Shown here: positions 1-7,216 of the stretch, piece by piece
Layout of the letters: the number at the start of each line of letters is the position of its first letter
Position numbering within the stretch: the first letter of the stretch is position 1
Assembly (NCBI RefSeq): GCF_018614055.1
Contig: NZ_JAGGPB010000087.1
Span: 1 to 34,757, forward strand
Direction: 5' to 3'
DNA: 34,757 bases
DNA from: Streptomyces sp. ISL-98
GTDB lineage: Bacteria; Actinomycetota; Actinomycetes; Streptomycetales; Streptomycetaceae
The notes under the pieces: model-generated
Databases searched by the model: none
The model's input: the letters and a program-made list of their open reading frames with translations, nothing else
What the model was told of the DNA's origin: nothing
Translations under genes and position numbers: made by a program

Positions 1-1
1 C

Positions 2-247
2 CGAAGAGCCCGCGTCGCGCTGACCACCTTCGCCGACAACAGCCGGCACGGCAGCGACTGGGCGGCCAAGATCTACAACGATGCCCGCGCCCGCAAGAAG
101 CGACACCCCCACGCCGTCCGCATCCTGGCCCGCTCCTGGCTCCGGGTGATGTGGGCCTGCTGGCGCGACGGCACCTGCTACGACCCCGCCGTCCACCAAG
201 CCAACAGCAAGGTCAACACGATCGCCGAGGAGCCTCTGGCGGCATAG
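2..247 (+). CDS. IS110-family transposase, C-terminal end (cut by window edge)
   Basis: An open frame runs in from the left edge and ends with TAG at 245-247, giving about 81 residues. It contains the segment KRHPHAVRILARSWLRVMW and then a YDPAVH motif near the C-terminus. From family knowledge, this HPHA..IL.R.W..V.W....YDP.xH pattern is typical of the C-terminal Transposase_20 part of IS110/IS116/IS902 transposases, which are DEDD recombinases. The N-terminal RuvC-like part lies outside the window, so it cannot be judged whether the gene is whole. No second gene follows closely. Confidence 0.75.
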   Translation, partial: RRARVALTTFADNSRHGSDWAAKIYNDARARKKRHPHAVRILARSWLRVMWACWRDGTCYDPAVHQANSKVNTIAEEPLAA

Positions 248-742
248 AGGTTGACTCAGGAAACTCACAGGTATGCCCCGACCTGCGGTGACGGCCGACC
301 TGGGCATGCGCGCGACACGGCCCCGGCGCCCACCTCGACGGCAGCGTAACCGAACCGAATGTGGTGCAGGTCACTCAACTCCAGGGCAGATTCCGCCATG
401 GCCGACGGCGACGACGATGCGCCCCAGCGCGCTGAGGTCGCCCCAGAAGCCGCTGACGCCCTCCCGGCCCAGCGCACGCGCGTGCGCGCATGCCGCGGAC
501 CGAAGACCTGGTCAAGAAGCTCACCGGCGAGGTCGGCGAGTGGATCTCCAAGAAGACGCCGTGACGCCGTACGGCCGGGTCCGCCGCCCGGTCGGGCCTG
601 CCTGGCGCGGCGCCGCAGGCGGAGGGACACGCCCCACCCGGTGCGTACAGCTGGACAGCCCGTTCGAAGGCCTCGCCCTCGCCACCCAAATGAGCCGCGC
701 GGTTCCTGATTCCGGCACCACCGGCGGCCGCCTCATTGAGCG
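248..742. other. Gene-poor stretch between IS110 and Tn3 remnants
   Basis: Several overlapping open frames exist on both strands, but none has a convincing start, ribosome-binding site or recognisable family. A short open piece at 490-564 on the plus strand ends in GEVGEWISKKTP and may be the tail of a destroyed gene. The minus-strand frame around 265-420 also reads like protein but lacks context. I interpret the stretch as decayed DNA between two mobile-element remnants. Confidence 0.4.
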
Positions 743-1248
743 GCCACCCACCGCGAAGCGCACTACGTGCTGGACGAGATTCTGGGCAACGCCACCGATC
801 TGCCGATCACCGAGCACGCCACCGACACGGATGGCGTCACTCTGGTCAACTTCGCCCTGTTCGACCTGGTTGGCAAGTAACTGTCCCCGCGTATCCGGGA
901 CTTGGGCAAGATCACCCTCTACCGGATGGGCGCCAAAGGCGACTACGAGGAACGCTTCCCGATCGCGGGGCCGCTGCTGACGAAGAAGGCCAACCTCGAC
1001 CTCGTAGCGGATCACTGGGACGACCTGCTCCGTCTTTCGGGGTCGCTGAAGTACGGGCACGCCACCGCTTCCCTGATCGTGGGCAAGCTGTCGGCGTCGT
1101 CCCGGCAGAACGCGCTGGCCACCGCGCTCAAGGAGTACGGCGCTATCCGCAGGACGATCTACGCCGCGAAGTATTTGTCCGATCCGGTCTACCGGCGCAA
1201 GATCGCCCGGCAGCTGAACCGGGGCGAGTCCATCCACTCCCTGCGCCG
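743..1248 (+). pseudogene. Tn3-family transposase fragment with internal stop
   Basis: The translation reads HREAHYVLDEILGNATDLP, then LVNFALFDLVGK, a TAA stop at 878-880, and continues in the same frame with LSPRIRDLGKITLYRMG down to LNRGESIHSLRR. This order matches the C-terminal catalytic half of Tn3-family (DDE_Tnp_Tn3) transposases, where the residue at the stop is normally Gln or Leu. Similarity ends near 1248, about 20 bp before the stop of the convergent carboxylase gene. Both halves of the family are missing (no N-terminal part, no final segment) and no 38-bp Tn3 terminal repeat is seen. It is a dead remnant. Confidence 0.85.
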
Positions 1249-1267
1249 CCAGTCAGGGGCTACGGCC

Positions 1268-2881
1268 TCACAGCGGCGGGTTGCCGTGCTTGCGGGGTGC
1301 CAGTTCCGCCTGCTTCGTGCGGAGCATGGCGAGCGCGGAGACGAGCGTCTGCCGGGTGTCGGCGGGGTCGATGACGTCGTCCACCAGCCCGCGCTCCGCC
1401 GCGTAGTAGGGGTGCATGAGTTCCGCCTGATATTCCTTGACCAGCAGGGCGCGCGTCGCCTCGGGGTCCGCGGCCTCGGCGATCCGGCGCCGGAAGATGA
1501 CGTTGGCGGCACCCTCGGCGCCCATCACGGCGATCTCGTTGGTGGGCCAGGCGAAGGTCAGGTCGGCGCCGATGGACTGGGAGTTCATGACGATGTAGGC
1601 GCCGCCGTACGCCTTGCGCAGGATCACTGAGATCCTCGGCACGGTGGCGTCGCAGTAGGCGTACAGCAGTTTGGCCCCGTGCCGGATGATCCCGTTGTGC
1701 TCCTGGCCGACGCCGGGCAGGAAGCCGGGGACGTCCAGCAGGGTGACCAGCGGAATGCTGAACGCGTCGCACGTCTGGACGAAGCGGGCTGCCTTCTCGG
1801 ACGCTTTGATGTCCAGGACGCCCGCCAGCGCCATGGGCTGGTTCGCGACGATGCCGACGACCTCGCCGGCCAGTCGGGCCAGGACGCATAGCACGTTGGG
1901 GGCCCACCGCTCATGGACCTCCAGTAGCTCGCCGTCGTCGACCAGCTCGGAGATCACCTCATGCATGTCGTACGGCCGGTTCCCCTCCGCCGGCACCAGG
2001 TCCAGCAGCGCCGGTGACCGTCGGCCGGCCGGGTCGCCGGTGACGGCCCGGGGCGGGCGCTCACGGTTGTTCTGCGGCAGCAGGCTCAGCAGGTAGCGGA
2101 CCTCGGTGAGGCAGGACTGCTCATCGTCGTAGGCGAAGTGACAGACTCCGGAGGTCTCCGCGTGCACGTCGGCGCCGCCCAGGCCGTTCTGGGTGACCTG
2201 CTCGCCGGTGACCGCCTGCACGACGTCCGGACCGGTGATGAACATCTGCGAGGTACCGCGCACCATGAACACGAAGTCGGTCAGCGCCGGGCTGTAGGCC
2301 GCGCCCCCGGCACACGGGCCCAGTATCACGCTGATCTGCGGAATCACGCCCGAGGCCCGGGTGTTGCGAAGGAAGATGCCGCCGTACCCGGCGAGCGCCG
2401 AGACGCCTTCCTGGATGCGGGCGCCGGCCCCGTCGTTCAGCGACACCAACGGCGCGCCGGCCGAGAGTGCCATGTCCATGATCTTGTGGATCTTCGCCGC
2501 GTGCGCCTCGCCGAGCGCGCCGCCGAAGATGCGGAAGTCGTGGGCGTAGACGAAGACGGTCCGACCCTCCACCTCGCCCCAGCCGGTGATGACCCCGTCC
2601 GTGTAGGGCCGCTTCAGCTCCAGGCCGAAACCGGTGGCCCGGTGCCGGCGGAGCGGCTCCACCTCGTGGAAGGTCCCCGGATCCAGCAGCAAGTCGATCC
2701 GCTCACGGGCGGTCAGCTTCCCCCGCGCGTGCTGGGCCGCGGTGGCCTTCTCACCCGGACCCGCGTGCACCTGGGCGCGCAGCGCGCCGAGTTCGTCGAC
2801 CCGCTGCCGCATACCGGCCACTGGCGGCGTCGTGGGAGTCGGCGCGGCGGCGGCCGGGGCCGGTGTTTCCATGGTCGTCAT
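1268..2881 (-). CDS. Acyl-CoA carboxylase beta (carboxyltransferase) subunit
   Basis: A 537-residue protein of the AccB/PccB carboxyltransferase family. These proteins transfer carboxyl groups from biotin to acetyl- or propionyl-CoA to make malonyl- or methylmalonyl-CoA in the cytosol. Visible landmarks are NDGAGARIQEGV (about 149-160), GPCAGGAAYSPA (about 188-199), DVPGFLPGVGQEHNGIIRHG (about 383-402) and KAYGGAYIVM (about 423-432). In PccB the position equivalent to Ile430 is Asp and in acetyl-CoA-preferring AccB it is Ile, so this enzyme is inferred to favour acetyl-CoA and feed malonyl-CoA to the PKS. The first about 20 residues are a low-complexity Ala/Pro/Thr leader. The start has GAGAGG upstream; a second ATG lies three codons in. 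It follows the acyltransferase gene by 63 bp in one operon. The biotin (alpha) and epsilon subunits are not in the window. Confidence 0.93.
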   Translation of the reverse strand: MTTMETPAPAAAAPTPTTPPVAGMRQRVDELGALRAQVHAGPGEKATAAQHARGKLTARERIDLLLDPGTFHEVEPLRRHRATGFGLELKRPYTDGVITGWGEVEGRTVFVYAHDFRIFGGALGEAHAAKIHKIMDMALSAGAPLVSLNDGAGARIQEGVSALAGYGGIFLRNTRASGVIPQISVILGPCAGGAAYSPALTDFVFMVRGTSQMFITGPDVVQAVTGEQVTQNGLGGADVHAETSGVCHFAYDDEQSCLTEVRYLLSLLPQNNRERPPRAVTGDPAGRRSPALLDLVPAEGNRPYDMHEVISELVDDGELLEVHERWAPNVLCVLARLAGEVVGIVANQPMALAGVLDIKASEKAARFVQTCDAFSIPLVTLLDVPGFLPGVGQEHNGIIRHGAKLLYAYCDATVPRISVILRKAYGGAYIVMNSQSIGADLTFAWPTNEIAVMGAEGAANVIFRRRIAEAADPEATRALLVKEYQAELMHPYYAAERGLVDDVIDPADTRQTLVSALAMLRTKQAELAPRKHGNPPL

Positions 2882-2944
2882 CGCAGCCTCTCTGTAGGGG
2901 GCACCGGACGGTATCGGACCCGGTCGGACGGATATGAGGGCCGG

Positions 2945-3946
2945 TCAGGCGGCGGCCGGGTCCAGGACGGACCGTGCGGCGGCCAGACAGTCGCGGGCCT
3001 CGGCCTGATCGGCCGGGCCGGCCGGCAGCAGCGGGAGCACCCGGCTGCGTCCGGCCAGCACCGCCGGATGCCGCCTGGCGATGGCGGTCAGCCCCCGGCC
3101 GGGCCCGCACTCCACGAGTTGCCGGCCCGGGCCGCGCAGCAGGTGGTCCAGAGCGGGCCAGAACCGGACGGGCGCGGCCGGATGGGAGGACCACCAGGCG
3201 GGGTCGGCGGCCTGGTCGGCGGTGAGCGGGGCGGCGGTGTAGCCGGAGATCAGCGGGAGCGCGGGCGGCCGCGCCCGCACCGTGGCGAAGGCCGGCTCCG
3301 CGCGGGCGGCCAGCGGCGCAAGCACCGGGCTGTGGAACGGCGTCGAGGCCGGCACGGTCCGGCACACCATGCCCTGCTCCCGCAACAGGCTCGTGACCTC
3401 GCCCAGTTGTGGTTCGGGGCCGGCCAGCACGGTCTGGCGGGGCGCATTGTGCGCGCCCACCACCACGCCGCCGCGCAGGTAGGGCGCCAGCGCATCGGGG
3501 GCCGCGGCCACCGCGACCATCCCGCCGGCCGGCCCTTCGGCGAGCCGGGTCACCCGGTCCCACATCAGTCGGGCGGCGTCGGCCACGGCGAACACCCCGG
3601 CCAGGACCGCCCCGGCCATCTCGCCGACGCTGTGACCGAGTAGCCCGGCCGGGCGCACCCCCCACGACTCGACGGTCCGCCCGAGGGCGTAGTCGATCGT
3701 GAACAGCAGGATCTGGGACCGGGTGACGTGGTCCACCGGTACCCGGGGGCGGTCCCCGAGCCAGTCGTCGCGCACTCGGCCGCCGTCCGCGCCGAGTGCG
3801 GCGAACACCTCGTCCGCCGCGCCGGTGAAGGCCTCGTCGTGACCGTACAGACCGGTGGCCATGCCCGGGTGCTGGGCCCCCTGGCCCGGCAGCAGGAGCG
3901 CCACGGGAAGCGGCTCCGGTCCGGCGGCCGGCATTGAGCGCGACAT
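2945..3946 (-). CDS. Malonyl-CoA:ACP acyltransferase-like protein (FabD/AT family)
   Basis: A 333-residue acyltransferase with LLLPGQGAQHPGMA at about 17-30, the nucleophile elbow GHSVGE (Ser106), an Arg near residue 131 in the place that binds the malonyl carboxylate in FabD, and the active His in STPFHSPV (His205). FabD enzymes load malonyl groups onto ACP. Stand-alone AT genes in type II clusters (DpsD type) usually accompany a KAS III-like priming protein, as here. The start at 3946 was chosen because AGGAGG lies four bases upstream; an upstream in-frame start at 3964 would skip this site. It is divergent from the KAS III-like gene across a 178-bp region with a long palindrome, and is cotranscribed with the carboxylase. 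Whether it loads malonate, edits acetate or handles the starter cannot be read from sequence. Confidence 0.92.
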   Translation of the reverse strand: MSRSMPAAGPEPLPVALLLPGQGAQHPGMATGLYGHDEAFTGAADEVFAALGADGGRVRDDWLGDRPRVPVDHVTRSQILLFTIDYALGRTVESWGVRPAGLLGHSVGEMAGAVLAGVFAVADAARLMWDRVTRLAEGPAGGMVAVAAAPDALAPYLRGGVVVGAHNAPRQTVLAGPEPQLGEVTSLLREQGMVCRTVPASTPFHSPVLAPLAARAEPAFATVRARPPALPLISGYTAAPLTADQAADPAWWSSHPAAPVRFWPALDHLLRGPGRQLVECGPGRGLTAIARRHPAVLAGRSRVLPLLPAGPADQAEARDCLAAARSVLDPAAA

Positions 3947-4018
3947 GGTTCCTCCTCTCGGCACACCGCCCCGAGCGGTCCGCCGCGGCCGATCCTCGCG
4001 GGGCCCGCTACAGATTCA

Positions 4019-4066
4019 CTCGACCGTGGATCGAGGTCCTCCAGCGGTCCTCGATCCACGGTCGAG
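4019..4066. promoter_or_regulatory. 18-bp perfect inverted repeat in divergent promoter region
   Basis: Arms 4019-4036 (CTCGACCGTGGATCGAGG) and 4049-4066 are perfect reverse complements around a 12-base centre. It sits between the divergent acyltransferase (start 3946) and KAS III-like (start 4125) genes, so it is better placed for an operator or shared control hairpin than for a terminator. Two copies of GGTCCTC spaced 11 bp (4035-4041, 4046-4052) lie within it. Confidence 0.6.
4037..4054 (-). promoter_or_regulatory. Candidate SARP operator (direct heptads, 11-bp period)
   Basis: On the minus strand the site reads TCGAGGA-CCGC-TGGAGGA, two heptads 11 bp apart pointing toward the acyltransferase gene. 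It matches the TCGAGGC-CCGC-TCGAGCA site at 13851-13868 at 15 of 18 positions. Known SARP activators of the ActII-ORF4/DnrI type bind TCGAG-type heptads with this spacing. Binding by the SARP encoded at 16681-17484 is inferred. Confidence 0.5.
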
Positions 4067-4124
4067 AAGCGGGCCGGACGATCTGAGCGGCGCCCGTGGG
4101 TCCGGGCCCGGAGAGGAAGCGTCC

Positions 4125-5174
4125 ATGAGGTGCGATCAGCTGTACATCGCCGGTCTCGGCAGCTGGCTGCCACCCGCGCTGCCGGTGGCCGAGGCGGTGG
4201 CTCGGGGAGAGTGGGAGGCGGCCGCGGCCGCGAAGAGCGGCATGCGGTCGGTGACGGTCTGCGCGGACGACACCGAGGTGCCCGCCGAGATGGCCGTGCG
4301 GGCCGCCGGCCGCGCGCTGGAGCGAGCCGGAACGGACGGCTCGGAGGTGGAGCTGCTGCTGCACGCGAGCCTGTACGACCAGGGCAACGCCCTGTGGGGC
4401 ACCGCCTCCTACGTGCAGCGGCGGGTACTGCCGGGCGGCTGTCCGGCGCTGGAGGTGCGCCAGGTGTCGAACGGGGGCATGGCGGCGCTCTTCCTGGCGT
4501 CCACCATGCTGTCGCCCGGGCCGGAGCCGGGGCCAGGGTGCGGGCAGGTGCTGGTCACCACGGCCGACCGGTTCTGCCCGCCGGGCTTCGACCGCTGGCA
4601 CAGCGACCCGGGCACCGTCTACGCCGACGGCGGCACCGCGATGCTGCTGTCGGCGCGGGAGGGATTCGCCCGGGTGCGTTCGCTGGTGCTGGTCTCGGAC
4701 CCGGAACTGGAGGGGATGCACCGCGCCGGCGATCCCTTCGGGGTGGCACGGACCGCGCCGCCGGGCGTGCTCGATCTGGAGGGGCACAAGAAGAGGTACG
4801 TCGACCGGGCCGGGATGTCGTTCAGCGTGTCCCGGGTGGCGGCCGGGCAGCGCGACGCCGTGAAGGAGGCACTGGCGGACGCCGGGGTGAGCGCCGCCGA
4901 GATCTCCCGGTGGGTGCTGCCGCACTTCGGGCGCCGTCGCCTGGAGACCAACTGCCTGCGCCCGCTGGGCATCGACGCCGAGTGCACCGCCTGGGAGTTC
5001 AGCAGCCGGGTGGGGCATCTGGGTGCCGGGGACCAGATCGCCGCTCTGGAGCACCTGGTGCTCTCCGGCTCTCTCCGGGCCGGGGAGCGGTGCGTGCTGA
5101 TGGGCGTGGGAGCCGGCTTCACCTGGTCGTGCGCGGTGGTCGAGGTGACGCGGGCACCGGGCTGGACGTCATGA
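4125..5174 (+). CDS. KAS III-like acyltransferase with Ser in place of active Cys (DpsC/CerJ type)
   Basis: A 349-residue thiolase-fold protein of the 3-oxoacyl-ACP synthase III family. The nucleophile segment reads VRQVSNGGMAALFLAS, so Ser115 occupies the place of the usual Cys. The second catalytic residue is probably His267 in VLPHFGRRR. The third motif is GHLGAGDQ with Asp303 instead of the Asn of housekeeping FabH. Ser-type homologues are known from anthracycline clusters (DpsC), where they help select a propionyl starter, and an Asp third residue is known in CerJ-like acyltransferases. The function here is inferred to be starter-unit selection or acyl transfer. The ATG is preceded by GAGAGGA at 8-14 bases. 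It is monocistronic, divergent from the AT gene, and ends at a strong bidirectional terminator. Confidence 0.88.
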   Translation: MRCDQLYIAGLGSWLPPALPVAEAVARGEWEAAAAAKSGMRSVTVCADDTEVPAEMAVRAAGRALERAGTDGSEVELLLHASLYDQGNALWGTASYVQRRVLPGGCPALEVRQVSNGGMAALFLASTMLSPGPEPGPGCGQVLVTTADRFCPPGFDRWHSDPGTVYADGGTAMLLSAREGFARVRSLVLVSDPELEGMHRAGDPFGVARTAPPGVLDLEGHKKRYVDRAGMSFSVSRVAAGQRDAVKEALADAGVSAAEISRWVLPHFGRRRLETNCLRPLGIDAECTAWEFSSRVGHLGAGDQIAALEHLVLSGSLRAGERCVLMGVGAGFTWSCAVVEVTRAPGWTS

Positions 5175-5207
5175 CGCCGCGCTGAGGCGGCCGTCCTGTG
5201 CCATGGA

Positions 5208-5252
5208 CGCCGGAAGCGGGGCGCACACCGGGTGTGCGCCCCGCTTCCGGCG
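5208..5252. terminator. Bidirectional terminator, 22-bp perfect stem
   Basis: Arms 5208-5229 and 5231-5252 are perfect reverse complements around a single base, between convergent genes ending at 5174 (+) and 5281 (-). This is a typical GC-rich actinobacterial terminator without a long U tract. Confidence 0.85.
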
Positions 5253-5280
5253 GTTTGAGCGGACGTCAGTTGAACGGGCG

Positions 5281-6267
5281 TCAGCTCTGGTCGATGGTCC
5301 GCATGAAGTGCGCGGGGTAGCGCGGCCCGGCGGTGGCGCCGACTGGGAAGAGGTCGGAGAGCCGGCCGGCCTCCTCGTCCGTCAGCCGGACCTCGGTGGC
5401 CGCGGCGTTCTGTTCCAGGTGGGTGATGCGCCGGGTGCCGGGGATCGGCACCACATCACCGCCCTGTGCCAGCACCCAGGCCAGCGCGAGCTGGGTGAGG
5501 CTGATGCCCTTGTTCTCGGCCAGCTCCTCGACCGTGCGCACCAGATTGCGGTTGTGGTCGAAGTTCTCGCTCTGGAACCGCGGGTGGTTGCGGCGCTGGT
5601 CGTCCTCGGCCAGGTCGTCGGCGCTGTCGAAGGCTCCGGTGAGGAAGCCGCGGCCGAGCGGGCTGTAGGCCACGAAGCCGGTGCCCAACTCACGGCAGGT
5701 GGGCAGGATCTCCTCCTCCACGTGCCGTTCCCACAGCGAGTACTCGGTCTGCAGGGCCGCGATCGGGTGCACCGCGTGCGCCCGCCGCAGGGTGCGTGCG
5801 GAGACCTCGCAGAGTCCGATGTGCCGCACCTTGCCCTCGGCGACGAGTTCGCCGAGGGCGCCGACGGTCTCCTCGATGTCGACCTTCGGGTCCAGCCGGG
5901 CCAGGTAGTAGAGGTCGATGTGGTCCAGGCCCATGCGCTGCAGGGAGGCCTCGCAGGCCTCGCGGACGTACGCGGGGCTGCCGTCGACGTAGGGCGGGCC
6001 GGCGGCCGGGCGCCGCATCCCGAACTTGGTGGCGACCACGGCATCGTCCCGGCGGCCGGAAAGGGCCTGAGCGACGATCTTCTCGGCGGTGCCCGGCCCG
6101 TAGAAGTCGGCCGTGTCGATCAAGGTGACTCCGAGGTCCAGCGCTCGGCGGACGGTGGCGACGGCCTCGTCGGTGTCCGCCGCCCCGTACGCGCCCGCCA
6201 TGCCCATGCAGCCGAGGCCGAGGGCCGAGGTCGCGAGACCGGCCGAACCGAGTTTCCTGTTCTCCAT
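5281..6267 (-). CDS. Aldo/keto reductase, catalytic His replaced by Ala
   Basis: A 328-residue NADPH-dependent (beta/alpha)8 aldo/keto reductase. Three members of the catalytic tetrad are visible: Asp51 and Tyr56 in DTADFYGPG, and Lys81 in VVATKFG. The fourth, normally His in a LYYQHRVDP-like strand, is Ala123 here (LYYLARLDP). The C-terminal cofactor segment VVPIPGTRRITHLEQN is intact. The start at 6267 is supported by GGAAAGG just upstream; 25 extra codons upstream are open but have no such site. It has its own promoter (6366-6395) and a terminator behind it, so it can be expressed apart from the seven-gene operon upstream. It probably reduces a keto group of a polyketide intermediate, but a general detoxifying reductase is also possible. 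Confidence 0.9.
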   Translation of the reverse strand: MENRKLGSAGLATSALGLGCMGMAGAYGAADTDEAVATVRRALDLGVTLIDTADFYGPGTAEKIVAQALSGRRDDAVVATKFGMRRPAAGPPYVDGSPAYVREACEASLQRMGLDHIDLYYLARLDPKVDIEETVGALGELVAEGKVRHIGLCEVSARTLRRAHAVHPIAALQTEYSLWERHVEEEILPTCRELGTGFVAYSPLGRGFLTGAFDSADDLAEDDQRRNHPRFQSENFDHNRNLVRTVEELAENKGISLTQLALAWVLAQGGDVVPIPGTRRITHLEQNAAATEVRLTDEEAGRLSDLFPVGATAGPRYPAHFMRTIDQS

Positions 6268-6365
6268 GAATGCCTTTCCATAGCCCGCCCGTTGGGCGGT
6301 GCGAGGGGGGAACCGACGCCGGATGCGCGCCGCGAGGACCACGGGTCCGAGCCCGCACTGTTCGA

Positions 6366-6395
6366 AATGTAGCCGACTAAGTAATTGCCTGTCAG
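6366..6395 (-). promoter_or_regulatory. Sigma-70-like promoter of the aldo/keto reductase gene
   Basis: On the minus strand CTGACA (6395-6390) and TACATT (6371-6366) are separated by 18 bp, in an unusually AT-rich patch about 100 bp before the start codon at 6267. The boxes are close to the TTGACA/TATAAT consensus used by HrdB-like sigma factors. Confidence 0.6.
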
Positions 6396-6442
6396 GAGAT
6401 CGCGGAGTCGGCCGGGACGTTCCTTCCTGCGTCGGCCGCCGT

Positions 6443-7216
6443 TCACTTCTCGATCAGCGCCACCACCCGTGACCAGCCCGCACCGGCCCCGGCGATCTTC
6501 ACGGGCAGGCAGCTGACGGTGAACCCGGTCGAGGTCGGCAGGTCTTGCAGGTTGGCCAGTCGTTCGAGCTGGCAGTACTCCTCCTGGCGTCCGGCGAAGT
6601 GGGCCGGCCACAGCACGTCCCGATCCCCGGTGCGGTGGTACTCGCGGATGATGTGGGTGAAGGGCGCGTCGAGGCTGAAGGCGTCGGTGCCGATCACCCG
6701 TACCCCCAGGCCGAGCAGCAGCCTGGTGGCCGGCCCGTCCAGGCCGGTGAACTCGGTGAAGTACTCGGGCTTGCCGAGGTGCCGGTCGGCGCCGGTGTGC
6801 AGCAGTACGACGTCCAGCGGCCGGGGCCGGCGCCCCACGCGCGCGAACTCACGCTCCAGGTACTCGACCCCGACCGTGCCCGTCCCGGCCTCTCGCAGGT
6901 CCAGCACCATGCCGGGCCGCACGAACCAGTCCAGCGGCATCTGGTCGATGGTCCGGGGGGTGCGTCCGTTCGCCGCGGGGCCGTAGTGCGCGGGGGCGTC
7001 GACGTGGGTGCCGGTGTGTGTGGTGAGTGTCAGGTAGTCGTTGGTGAGGAAGGCGCCGTCCGGGAAGACGTCCGGGTCGAGGTCCAGGCCGAAGTGCTCC
7101 TTCATCTCGTCGCGGACGTGCAGGGCCGCCTGATGCGCGTCCAGCACCCGGTGCACCACCTCGTCCGGTTCCCAGAACGACGCGTCGATGGGTGAGGACA
7201 GATCGATGATTCTCAT
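6443..7216 (-). CDS. Cyclase-family protein (PF04199 metal-dependent fold, OxyN-like)
   Basis: A 257-residue protein with the signature HTGTHVDAPAH (His67, His71, Asp73, His77) of the cyclase/kynurenine formamidase-like superfamily. That metal-binding motif is shared by arylformamidases and by polyketide ring cyclases such as the OxyN type. In this type II PKS operon the cyclase role, closing a later ring after the aromatase/cyclase, is the better reading; hydrolysis of an amide or ester cannot be excluded. The ATG at 7216 overlaps the stop of the upstream monooxygenase by four bases (ATGA), implying translational coupling. It is the last gene of the operon that starts at 13752. Confidence 0.85.
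   Translation of the reverse strand: MRIIDLSSPIDASFWEPDEVVHRVLDAHQAALHVRDEMKEHFGLDLDPDVFPDGAFLTNDYLTLTTHTGTHVDAPAHYGPAANGRTPRTIDQMPLDWFVRPGMVLDLREAGTGTVGVEYLEREFARVGRRPRPLDVVLLHTGADRHLGKPEYFTEFTGLDGPATRLLLGLGVRVIGTDAFSLDAPFTHIIREYHRTGDRDVLWPAHFAGRQEEYCQLERLANLQDLPTSTGFTVSCLPVKIAGAGAGWSRVVALIEK

Noticed and set aside
265..630. A 121-residue minus-strand frame near the left edge.
   Set aside because: No ribosome-binding site, no recognisable family, and low-complexity composition; kept only as part of the gene-poor stretch.
2138..3643. A 501-residue plus-strand open frame opposite the carboxylase and acyltransferase genes.
   Set aside because: Same reason: a shadow of recognisable genes on the other strand.
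3855..4124. An N-terminal extension of the KAS III-like protein from 3855.
   Set aside because: It would overlap the divergent acyltransferase start and the palindrome; the start at 4125 has a ribosome-binding site and the normal family N-terminus.
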